From Schoenoplectus triqueter (lineage: Eukaryota; Streptophyta; Magnoliopsida; Poales; Cyperaceae): a DNA stretch of 33,566 nt. Each line of letters starts with the position of its first letter. Positions within the stretch are counted from its first letter, which is position 1. Below, piece after piece: positions 20,841-30,147 of the stretch. The stretch spans positions 1 to 33,566 of the forward strand of contig CAXKVV010000664.1 of assembly GCA_964058805.1 (NCBI GenBank), given 5' to 3'. Below the pieces are notes generated by a model that saw nothing but the letters and a program-made list of their open reading frames with translations, was not told the origin of the DNA and did not search any database. Both the position numbers and the translations under genes were made by a program.

Positions 20841-21605
20841 TCAGCTTCTCTCCTCCTCATTTCTGCCACCACCAGTAACTGGTGGCCCGGCTGAGAAAGA
20901 CGCAAGGAGATTCAAATTCCCTTGTCCAAGAGGCAAATAATTCCCTAATCTAGCAGCCGATGCCTCCCCTACACCAGGTGTTGCAGCCGTAACGCCCGCC
21001 GTAGAAGAGACCAACATCTCCGGCGCAGCTGCAAAACTCCACAACTGCCCGAAATCGGATCGGGCAGGCAAAGCCCAGAATCCTCCAGCGGGAACTGCCA
21101 TGGGACCACCGACACCAATGGCAGAAACCGCAGCAGAAGCTGTGGTAGCCTTGAAAGAGTCTTCACTAGAACGGAGGCGCTTGCCGAGAAGAAAGGGGGC
21201 TGAGTTAGAACCGGAGTGGGGAGAAGATATGGAGAGAGAAGAGGTAGAGAAGGAGGCAGGAGTGGTGCCAGAGCCGGTAGCAGCTATGATGGAGGGCTCA
21301 GCTTGACGGAGGAGCCACTCAATGGTCTGGCCATCGGACTTGTGGCCGAGTTCACGGGTTAGTTGGAAGACACGTGCAGCGCAGACAATAGGCATGCGGA
21401 TGCGGCGACCACGACCGTCGACCTTGCTGTGGCGGTCCTTGGAGGGGGGTTTCTTGACAGCGAGAGCGTTGGAGTTGGTGCCGTTAGTGGCGAGTGTGGA
21501 AAGGGAGTGAGATGGAGAAGGAGAGGGAGAGGGAATCAACTGGAGGTTGGACTGAGAGTGGTCGAGATGGTGCGGGTGGTGGCCGTCGGGAGTAGTTGTC
21601 ATCAT
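20841..21605 (-). CDS. Class I TCP transcription factor, TCP7/TCP21-like
   Basis: Single-exon gene for a 254-residue class I TCP factor, a plant-specific nuclear DNA-binding protein that controls cell proliferation, growth and clock- or hormone-linked genes. The TCP domain is at about residues 55-110: basic region [17 protein letters not shown], then helix [18 protein letters not shown] and helix [19 protein letters not shown]. Lack of the class II insertion in the basic region makes it class I. Cys75 is the conserved class I cysteine reported to make DNA binding redox-sensitive. GTTPASF after the domain and [18 protein letters not shown] (residues 177-194) point to the TCP7/TCP21 clade. The N terminus is His/Ser/Pro-rich. 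Start: the first of two adjacent ATGs, just after a CT-rich leader. Length and lack of introns fit the family. Nothing looks broken. Exact orthology (TCP7 versus TCP21) cannot be settled here. Confidence 0.95.
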   Translation of the reverse strand: MMTTTPDGHHPHHLDHSQSNLQLIPSPSPSPSHSLSTLATNGTNSNALAVKKPPSKDRHSKVDGRGRRIRMPIVCAARVFQLTRELGHKSDGQTIEWLLRQAEPSIIAATGSGTTPASFSTSSLSISSPHSGSNSAPFLLGKRLRSSEDSFKATTASAAVSAIGVGGPMAVPAGGFWALPARSDFGQLWSFAAAPEMLVSSTAGVTAATPGVGEASAARLGNYLPLGQGNLNLLASFSAGPPVTGGGRNEEERS

Positions 21606-21893
21606 CGTATGGGTATGAATTAGGGGAGGAGGAGGAGGAGGAGGAGGATGGTGGTGCGGAGGGAGAAGGTTTTGTGAGCTATCTGAGTGGAGAGTTGAGA
21701 GAGAAAGAGAGAGAGACAGGAACTAATGATTGAGCGGCAGGAGCCGGTGGAGACAGGCGGGAGGGCACATGGGAAGAAGGGTCCCACCTAACCTGTTTTT
21801 AAGATATCAGATAACGCCGGTGCATGCTATTACCAGGAGAGATCGCTTTCACAATCTAACCCTTGTTATTGCTAATATCCGGAAATTTATATA
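21606..21893 (-). promoter_or_regulatory. TCP gene leader and promoter
   Basis: On the gene strand, the leader is CT-rich: (CCT)n at about 21624-21650 and (TC)n at 21700-21718, typical of plant 5' UTRs. TATATAAAT at 21893-21885 is a TATA-box candidate, about 280 bp upstream of the ATG. GTGGGACC at 21787-21780 matches the class I TCP site GTGGGNCC, so the protein may bind its own promoter. Confidence 0.5.
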
Positions 21894-22755
21894 GACAAAA
21901 CCGAGAAATTGTAGGTTCAGACTTTAGAGAGGGATAGCAAATTTGAAATGAGTTATAAGAAAAACTGAAATCGGAGTATGGGACTAATATATAACTTAAT
22001 TTGTCCTTAAATAATGTAATATTATAAAATATGAAATGAATAAAAATATTTAAGTTAATTTTTTATTTTTAATGAGGGACAATAAAACATAAAAACTATA
22101 AAGAAATAAAAAGACTTCAATACAGTACAAGTAATATCGTGTAATATTTTGAAAAAACTTTATGTGAATTAGAAAGCATTTGAAATTGAATTTTATATTT
22201 CGTGTCTTATTTACTAAATGAGAAAGAGGATAATGACAATTATTTATTTATTCTGAAATCAACAAATTTAAATTATTAGATATGTTTTACGCAATTTCAA
22301 CTAAAAACACATAATATTATAATAATTTGAGATGTACAATATTGTTTGGGTAAGTAGTATTTATTTCTTCTTATAATATATGTTGATTATATATCGGAAA
22401 GCGGATGTAAAATTCTGACAATGTTTTAAACTTGCAAGTTATAACGTACTAAACCCTGTGAATAATTTTCATCTAAAGAAGGGTTTTCATGTATGACATA
22501 TTTCATCTCCATTGGCACTTGGTGATATATTCCAGGTGCACGCAGAGAAAACTTAGGATTGCCCAATGCTATCTCTCTTTCCCTAGCTGGACCCACGACA
22601 TTGGCCTATGGAGGGAAAAGGAGGAGAACAGCGCATTCAAAAACTGGACCCAATTACCAGGCAAATTATCAAAGGTGCCACTGAACTACGGGTCCAAGTG
22701 AGGCGTTGAAATTGGTCCCTCTTCTGACAAGATGACCCTTGTACCTGGGGCACAA
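21894..22755. other. Upstream intergenic region of TCP
   Basis: AT-rich from 21960 to 22480, then a more balanced patch at 22480-22740 holding another TCP-type site (GTGGGTCC, reverse strand, 22596-22589). The 70-codon frame at 22489-22701 has no recognisable domain. Confidence 0.4.
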
Positions 22756-22764
22756 TAAATTATT

Positions 22765-23143
22765 GGGAAGGAATCACTTGTCATCTTAATAATTTTGATA
22801 ATAAATTTTTAAATAAATATGAAAAAAATAAAATAATAAAAATAATTTATAAATTTTTTTTTTACTTACAGATTGATGGTGATTTAAATTCAATGTAATT
22901 TTATTATTATTTGATATTTAATCAAAAATCATCAAATTATAACGGTTGCAAATGTATAAAATTTTGATGGTCTTTGATGAAGTGTCAAATGATAATGAAA
23001 TTGTATGAAATTTGAATCACCATCAATCTATAAGTAGAAGAACATATTCATAATTTTTTTTCTATATTTAAGATTTTTTAGTATTTATTTGAAAATTCGT
23101 CATCAAAATTATCAAAATAACTCATTATCAAGTGATCCCAACC
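22765..23143. mobile_element. Mutator-type MITE with 9-bp TSD
   Basis: Perfect 9-bp duplications TAAATTATT lie at 22756-22764 and 23144-23152. The left end GGGAAGGAATCACTTG and the reverse complement of the right end, GGTTGGGATCACTTG, begin long imperfect inverted repeats that continue through TTTTGATAAT and AAATAAATA to matching ATTGATGGTGATT / ATCACCATCAAT blocks, so nearly the whole 379-bp element is palindromic. A 9-bp duplication with long inverted repeats is the Mutator (MULE) signature. Related copies lie at 24663-24995 and 7317-7487. Confidence 0.85.
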
Positions 23144-23152
23144 TAAATTATT

Positions 23153-23672
23153 TGGGGGTGTTGACTGTGAAACTTTTATAAATTCTATTTTAGCATTGTC
23201 GAAAGATTATTAGGAAGGAAATTTTCATGAATGTATTTGACTGTTTTTAATTTTTTTTCTCGAAAAATACTTAATGACCCTTACCCTGGTAAAAATTTGC
23301 TACGGTTTTAATTAGAAATTACAAGCATAACTCAATGGATGACGGAATGTACTGCTCAAAACTGTAATCTATTCAAATAGTTTTTTTTCTATAAAAAATT
23401 ATCAAAGGGAAAATACAATAATTCAACAAATTGGTGGTTATTTATATTTAATTTCAAATTGCATTGAATGTCAGTTATTGTAAACACCAATAAATCATTA
23501 AATCCTCAATAAACTCTTTAATTAATATTCATGCATGAACACTATTCTTCATATCATACCGTCACGGTATCGGTTCTTGCACTTTGTATTAAACCAGGTG
23601 TAGAGAAACACTTCATATAAACTCGGGGGTCTTAAAAAGGTTCATAGGATGGGGGTTAATAGAGTTAATAGA
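23153..23672. other. Spacer between two transposable elements
   Basis: AT-rich DNA with no gene or complete element seen. Confidence 0.5.
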
Positions 23673-23680
23673 CCCACATC

Positions 23681-24339
23681 TAGTGCTGTGATATGAATCC
23701 TTAAAATATATTTATTAGTTTATTAGATTCGTATATGAATTCTAAAAAATAATCCATTTAATATAATGACTCTACATTTAGATCTTATAAGATTCGAATT
23801 CGAATTCATTATGAATTCAATAAATAAATAAAATTATATCATATGTCAATTAATAAAATAGACATATTCAATTTAGTTTAAATTGAAGAGAAATATTTAT
23901 GTTTTATAAAGTTAAATAGTAGTTATTGTATTAATTAGATAGATTTTATTATATTATTTGATGTTTATTGTATGTTTTGAAAGTTAGAACAAATAGTTAT
24001 GATTGTTGCTATATTTATGATTTGAACAAATAATTTTAAGATTGTTATAATAGTAAATATGGATTATGATTGTTGTTATATTTGAAATAATTTTAAGATA
24101 ACATGGTAATTTTTCTCTTGTCATATATTAATTATACTATTTTTAATATTATTATAATATAAGATCCGAAATATAATCCGAATCCAATCCGAAATCCACT
24201 ATAATAGCAAATATGGATTCACATTTGGATTCTCAAAATTTTATTAAATACAAATTCATATATGAATCTTATAGATTTTTAATAAATTCTCATTTGAATC
24301 TTTAAAATCCAATTCAAATTCGATCCATTAACAGCCCTA
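23681..24339. mobile_element. Nonautonomous hAT element with perfect 8-bp TSD
   Basis: Identical octamers CCCACATC flank it at 23673-23680 and 24340-24347. The ends are TAGTGCTGTGATATGAATCC and, reverse-complemented, TAGGGCTGTTAATGGATC. The 659-bp interior is AT-rich with repeated GATTCGAATTCGAATTC- and AATCCGAATCC-like motifs and no coding potential. It shares terminal sequence with the element at 1781-2503 and, more weakly, with the one near 25460. Confidence 0.85.
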
Positions 24340-24347
24340 CCCACATC

Positions 24348-24640
24348 ACGCTAGTAGTTTCTAGCTACGATCCGCTGGGGCCAATGGGGAAAGGATTTGG
24401 TTTTCCTTAGAGGATGGGGTTTTGTGAGAGATGACGCGGCGCGGGCGGATCACAGGCGTCATCTCCACCTCTGAAGGGATGTTGGAACAGTGCGGAGTGG
24501 GGCCCAACGTGATCTGTGGCTGATCTGAGGTCAGAAAATTGGTCTGATCCTCTGCTGCGCCGGCTGTATAGCACAGCGGTTGATGATCTGAATTTGTCAC
24601 CGTTGGTGTGCGTCAATGATATTATTTTACTAATTTATCA
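24348..24640. other. GC-richer single-copy island between transposons
   Basis: About 260 bp with clearly higher GC than its surroundings. It has a GTGGGGCCC site (24497-24505) and CGGCGCAG-type motifs. Minus-strand frames of 69-79 codons are open but resemble no protein. It looks like a leftover promoter or first-exon flank that was separated from its gene by insertions. Confidence 0.35.
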
Positions 24641-24662
24641 CATTCGTATTATATTTAATAAA

Positions 24663-24995
24663 GAGAAGGATCACTTATAATGGTTATTTTGATAATTTTG
24701 TATATGGATTTTTAAATAAATATGAAAAAAAAATTATGTATATGTTCTTTTATTTATAGATTAATGGTGATTATAATTTCATGCGATTTATAATCTTATG
24801 ATATTCCATCAAAAACCATCGAATTATAATCGTTGTAAATTATATAAAATTTTGATGGTCCTTGATGGAGTATCAAGCGATAATGAAATTGCATGAAATT
24901 TGAATCACCATCAATCTATAAGAGAAGAACATACCCATAAGGTTTTTCTATTTTTAAAATTTTTTAATATTTATTTAAAAATTAATTGTCAAGAT
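24663..24995. mobile_element. Second copy of the Mutator-type MITE, right end lost
   Basis: Starts AGAAGGATCACTTATAATGG and follows the 22765-23143 copy through ATTAATGGTGATTATAATT, CATCGAATTATAATCG, TTTTGATGGTCCTTGATGG and GAATCACCATCAATCTATAA. Similarity ends near 24995, before the expected right terminal repeat. No target duplication can be defined. Confidence 0.75.
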
Positions 24996-25456
24996 TGCAT
25001 GTAATGGATACATAATGACTTTTATCTATATCCATCTTATTGAATATGATACGGATCGAGTAAATGTGTAAAAAATATCACAGACGACCCAAGACACATT
25101 TAGAAATACTTATAAAAGAGGATTGTTTCGTTAATAGTGTCATTATAGTTGATTAAACAGATTATATAATTACAATATTTAACATTTTTAGGTAGAACCC
25201 GTCAACAAAATGATTAACTTGACAATCTTGTTTGTATTTTTTTTTTTCAATCTTTCAAATCCGCGGCAACTATTTTCATCTCTAAAATAATTACAAGCAT
25301 ATAAAATATATAATCTCCTAAATATCCTAACAAAAATAAAAATAAATACATATATCACTTAATTTTAGCTTTAAGTAGTTCTTCTGTATTGCTCTCTTTG
25401 ATCGTGTTGAATGATTTTTCTATGAATTAAATTATTTTCATAGCAACATGTAAATC
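24996..25456. other. Intergenic, nothing called
   Basis: AT-rich sequence with a T-run near 25240; no gene or element ends seen. Confidence 0.5.
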
Positions 25457-25459
25457 AAG

Positions 25460-25837
25460 AGGTGTCAATGGATCAGGTCGGGTCATATTATTTTATTATT
25501 TTTCTTGATCCGACCCGAATCCAATCCGTTTAAATCCGGGTAAAAAAATCTTGATCTATACCCGACCCGATCGGGTTCTAGGTCGTCTCGACCCAGCCCG
25601 TGTGAATTAATTAAATATTTTTTAATTATTTTTATAATTTGACATAATTAAATATTAATTAATTTATAGTTAATCTTAATTAGTATATAATTAGTGTATA
25701 TTGAAATTTTAATTAGTACTAAATCATAAAATTACTTAAAAACATAATTAATCGGGTCAAAAATATTAAATTCATGCCCGACTCATTTATTTTTAGGTCA
25801 TGTCAGATCAGATCGGGTCGGATAAATAATTGACACC
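25460..25837. mobile_element. hAT-like repeat with AGGTGTCAAT termini
   Basis: The outer motifs AGGTGTCAATGGATC and ATTGACACCT are inverted copies. Just inside them are GGTCGGGTCAT at the left and GATCGGGTCGG at the right, plus several GACCCGA copies. GTGTCAAT-type ends flanking GGGTC-rich arms are a common nonautonomous repeat type in plants. No clean 8-bp duplication is visible, so the class is tentative. Confidence 0.5.
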
Positions 25838-26347
25838 TTTAGAAACACCTCATTACACAACGAAAAAGCAAAACGAAAAGTAAAAACTAAAAAATTAAAT
25901 TATAAAAAGATAAATAAAAACTCATAAATAACTCAAAAATAGAAACAAAATTTTGAAAAGAATCTTAAAATAGAAACAAAAGCTCATAAATAACTCAAAA
26001 TGAGACTATAAATTTTATCAACTTTTGCGAATCTGAATATGTTAATCATTATTCTTTGACCATTTTGACTAATTTAAATTAAAACTCATTTAAGAAGTTC
26101 AGAGGAAGGCGGCAAATTATGTGTATGTAATTATAATTTCTTGGGTAAGAAAATGTTGATTTTATTTTCAATTTTTTTAAGCCTGACTTTACAAGCGAGT
26201 CGGAGCTTTAGAATGCATGCAATTTAGACAAAAAATGGAAGAAGAGTGGGTCTCGGGGCTTCATTTCTTCTCAACAAAAAAATTTAGAGAGTTCAAACAT
26301 AAATACAGTTGTTGCTACGTTTTCCGATACAAACTCAATGTACATAT
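25838..26347. other. Intergenic, nothing called
   Basis: AT-rich DNA with a duplicated CTCATAAATAACTCAAAA motif (about 25921 and 25983). The 90-codon frame at 26217-26489 begins here and runs into the neighbouring element; it has no recognisable domain. Confidence 0.45.
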
Positions 26348-26350
26348 TAA

Positions 26351-27909
26351 GGCCATGTTCGGCTGTGCACTGTTTCCTGTAGGAAAAGTAGTGTTTCGTG
26401 AGAAAATTATAATTCATTATGGTCCGTTTGTAATGGTTTTGGAAGAAAGAAAGAATAATATATTGTTTGGTAGAGTGATAGAAAAATGATATTTTTGACT
26501 ATTCGAAAGAGTGAAAATATCGTTTGACAGTTGTTACTCAGAATAGTTAAAATATAAATTATTATGATACTAATAATGATGATGATGATAATAATAATAA
26601 TAATAATAGTAAAATAATAATCATAATAGTAACATAATAATAATAATAAAGTAATAAAAAATAATCATAATAAATAATAATATTATAATAGTAATATAAT
26701 AAAAATATAAACATAATCATAATATAGTAATATAATAATAAAAATTTATAATTACAATCATAATTATAATAATATAATAATAATAAGTAATCATAATTTT
26801 CATAATATAATCATAATATAATAATCATAATCATAATCATGATAGTAATAATTATAGTCATAATCATAATAATATAACCATAATCATAATCATAATAATA
26901 TAATAATAAAAATATAATCATAATCATAAAAATAATTATAATTATAATAATATAATAATAAATTAAATATAACTATAATCAACATATAATAATATAATAC
27001 AACATAATAAAATAATAATAAAGTAATAAAAAATAATAATAATAAATAATAATATTATAATAGTAATATAATAAAAATCTAAACATGATCATAATATAGT
27101 AATATAATAATAATAAATTATAATTACAGTCATAATTATAATAATATAATAATAATAAGTAATCATAATTTTAATAATATAATCATAATATAATAATCAT
27201 AATCATAATCATAATCATGATAATAATAATTATAGTCATAATCATAATATTATAACAATAATCATAATCATAATAATAAAGTAATAAAAATATAATCATA
27301 ATCATAAAAATAATTAAAAAATAATTATAATTATAATAATATAATAATAAATTAATCATCACTATAATCAACATATAATGATTAATACAATATAATAAAA
27401 TAATAATAAGTAATCATAATCATAATCATAATTATCATAATATAATAATATAATAATAAACAATCTTGATCATAATAATATAATAATTATATTTATAATA
27501 ATAATAAATAATATAATAATACTAATGGTAACGATAATATAATAACAATAATGATAATAATAATAATAAATAATAATCATAATATTAATTTAATAATAAA
27601 TTATAATCATAAATATAATATAATAATATAATAATACTAAATTAATCTTGATCATAATATAATAATATAATATAATATAATCAAATAATAATCGCTATTC
27701 CGACGAGAGCTAATTCGGTATTCCACCTATAAGTTGGTATACCGGATTAGCACTATTCCGCACTTTTCTACTTAGTCTAAAATTCATTTGGCAAATTAAT
27801 TCGTCGAAATAGCTATTCTATTCCATCTTTTTGCAATTCAATTGATTGAGAGTCCGGTGGGATTCATCCCATTCGGCATTGTGTGAGTGGGATATTTCTG
27901 AATGGACCC
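26351..27909. mobile_element. Harbinger-like element carrying a giant AAT-rich microsatellite (copy 2)
   Basis: The inner left arm (from about 26421: GGTCCGTTTG, AGAGTGATAGAA, ACTATTCGAAAGAG, AGAATAGTTAAAATAT) and inner right arm (to about 27833: AATAATCGCTATTCCGACGA, GGATTAGCACT, TCTACTTAGTC) match copy 1 at 17835-18986. Outside these, GGCCATGTTCGG at 26351 and, reverse-complemented, GGGTCCATTCAG at 27909 could be the ends of a larger element into which the unit was inserted, or simply diverged ends. TAA is present on the left but TCA on the right, so the outer limits are uncertain. Confidence 0.6.
26573..27682 (+). repeat. AAT/ATC-rich microsatellite, ~1.1 kb, with an internal ~372-bp duplication
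   Basis: Made of the same motifs as the copy at 18.0-18.8 kb. A block beginning GTAATAAAAAATAAT at 26651 recurs at 27023 and stays alignable for about 350 bp (shared landmarks: TATTATAATAGTAATATAAT, AATTATAGTCATAATCAT, ATCAACATATAAT), giving a higher-order period of about 372 bp. The minus-strand Ile/Tyr/Met-rich frame at 27183-27374 is not a gene. Confidence 0.9.
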
Positions 27910-28975
27910 TCAAAATATTTTTTTAAGAAAAATAGTGTTTGATATTGTGTATCAGACCACGTGTAAATAAAATATTATAAATATTAACAATATTAAAGTT
28001 AAAATAAAATATCAGTGGCATTCATTTAAGAAACAGAGAGAGCCAAGAGGGAGGAATAAAAAGAACTAATTTCATCATTTGTTTTGATTATCACATGGAT
28101 TTAAAAGGTTTTCATCAATCATCTATAGCGATCCGTATTTACCGTCACTAAAAATATGATATGAAACGTACGGAAGTAAATTCCGATCATCAGATTTATT
28201 TAGACGATTGTAATTAAATATAAAAGGTGTTATTATAAATGGGTACATCATTGGCAGATCCAAGAAGGTCCAAAAAGCAGCCCCGTGAATTTTTTTTAGA
28301 AATTATATTTTTTTATTTTAAAAAATATATATTTATATTAAAGAAATTTTTTAAAATTTGACTCTTTGAACAAAATTTTAATTTTTGCCCTCTAAATTAA
28401 AGTCTAAGTTCGTCCTTAATTATAAATACAGAAAAATATTACAACATGACGTAGATACATTTCCGAAACAATCAATCCCGTATATATATCTTGATTGTTC
28501 GTCAAACTGTTTACTCCGTAAAGTTATTCGTGATTGATGTCGAATGATTTGGACTATATTGGAGAATATGAGCACATTTTTTTAGGTGTTCCTGCTGTGA
28601 GACTGTGACCGTACCTGGTATATATTATTTGTATTTTACTTTTTAAGTATCTTTACGCAGGTAAAAAATCTGCCAATTTGTAATGTGAAACCCGCCTTGT
28701 TTTCCTCCGTCTATTATTTCTTTCCGGAACAAAGTTTAACTCGCTCCATACCAAAATTCACACAACAGTAAGGTTCCTTTCTTCTTATCTCCATTTTACT
28801 CAATGATTAAGAAAAGGTGCTGTCCTTGTTAGAAATCAAATCATTGCAAGAGGGCTGAGGGGTTAACCGGAGAAAACATTGTGGATGGAAATGGTGACGA
28901 ATAATCACAAGCTGTTCCCCGATCGCCTCCTTTCTGCAGTTGGTTGTTGAGCCATTTACGTCCCGATATACGGAT
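27910..28975. other. Intergenic, nothing firm
   Basis: AT-rich DNA with a T/A-rich patch near 28290-28380. The minus-strand frame 28807-29145 and the plus-strand frame 28944-29195 are open but resemble no protein. Confidence 0.4.
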
Positions 28976-28979
28976 ATGC

Positions 28980-29174
28980 GGGGCCCACTTAAAGGAGCGC
29001 TCAGCCCATCAGGCCCACTTTGCCAGAGCTGGCAGTGTAAACCCAGGGCACAATCGTAATTTTGATGGGACAGCCTGGAAAAATTATCCGCTCCAATGGA
29101 GATGTTTTTCTCCCTCGTCCAATTGGACCAATTCCGATCCAACAACTCGCCCTGTGTGGGCCCGCGTGGGGCCC
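28980..29174 (+). promoter_or_regulatory. Cluster of site II / TCP-binding motifs upstream of the FAR1-type gene
   Basis: GGGCCCAC at 28981-28988 (GTGGGCCC on the minus strand), GGCCCAC at 29012-29018, GTGGGCCC at 29156-29163 and GTGGGGCCC at 29166-29174 match the class I TCP consensus GTGGGNCC or its core. They lie roughly 450-650 bp upstream of the likely FAR1-gene leader, or belong to an unrecognised promoter. Confidence 0.4.
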
Positions 29175-29722
29175 TTCTTTCTTACCGCTTTCTAGACCCG
29201 GTTTATAGTTTCGCTTGAGCTCAACCGCTCTACGACCTTAGAATTTCTTTCTCCGCTCCTCTTTTATAACGGGTCGTTTGATTCTGATTTTTAATGAGAT
29301 CCGTTGTTAGAGAGAAAAACAGTAAAGATAAGAGATTTAAAGAGAAGCAGATGCAGATCTCAGACGGATTAAGAACAACACCGGCATTAAAATCCTTCAA
29401 CCTAATTAGAATTGGGATCAATTTGATATATATATATAGAGTAAGATTATGGTGCTTCATGAAGTTTTATTTTTTTTTGCTTCATCAGTTTGAACCGTCG
29501 GATTTTATTTTAGATCTGTTCGGATCCAATCGCTAATCAGCGATAATTTTGAAATTCTGGTTCAGCGGTCGCTTGTTTCGTGAAAAAAAAACCGAGCCCT
29601 TTATCGCATCTTCGCTCCTCTGGAGAGATAAACCCTAAACTCATTCATCGTACCTATGTGCCTCCGTATTTTTACTTTTGACGATTTCAAGCGATTTCGA
29701 GCTTCCACTCGGTATTTCACAG
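29175..29722 (+). promoter_or_regulatory. Probable promoter and first leader exon of the FAR1-type gene
   Basis: AAACCCTAAA at 29630-29639 is a telobox, commonly found near plant transcription starts. Balanced, pyrimidine-containing leader sequence follows up to CACAG|GTATAT at 29723, where a leader intron probably starts. The transcription start is not fixed; somewhere around 29580-29640 would fit. Confidence 0.45.
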
Positions 29723-30144
29723 GTATATTTTTTGGCGATTTCATAATGCAATTTCCTTATATGCTATGTAATTTCTCGAGTCCACTCGGTTTGGTTTGTC
29801 TTCGACGATAATATGAGATTGTACTACAATTTCATTATGTGAAGGGGCTTACACCATACTAGGTGACATCTGGCCCTTTATAATACGATTTCAAAATAAA
29901 AAGTCTAGCTATTTCTTTTACATCAATTTGTCCGATTCTTGTCAAATTTCTTTACTAATTACTGTGACAAAAAATAAAGTTTAAATCCATGTTTACATTA
30001 ATTTGTACAAAATAAAGTTAGACTCTGTCGATTTATTTTGCTTATTTTTGAATCAATGGTAGTGCCTAATTAGTTCTGATGAATTAATAATTCCTTTGTT
30101 CTTATCTTATTACATGTTTCTAATTTATATTTTATTTCTTATAG
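29723..30144 (+). other. Probable intron in the 5' UTR of the FAR1-type gene
   Basis: Donor CACAG|GTATAT and acceptor TTCTTATAG, 3 bp before the ATG at 30148 (the following TAG offers a second acceptor). T-rich throughout. A leader intron directly before the start codon is common in FAR1-related genes. Confidence 0.5.
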
Positions 30145-30147
30145 TAG

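Noticed and set aside
21100..21623. Several plus-strand frames opposite the TCP gene
   Set aside because: They are antisense shadows of the GC-rich TCP coding sequence.
24361..24616. Two minus-strand frames of 69-79 codons in the GC-richer island
   Set aside because: Both are open over the same DNA and neither has a domain or familiar motif.
28256..28420. Possible transposon end (GCAGCCCCGTG and a T/A-rich interior)
   Set aside because: No matching opposite end or target duplication could be found.
28807..29195. Opposed frames of 112 and 83 codons upstream of the FAR1-type gene
   Set aside because: No homology recognised; the region is better explained as promoter DNA rich in GGGCCC motifs.
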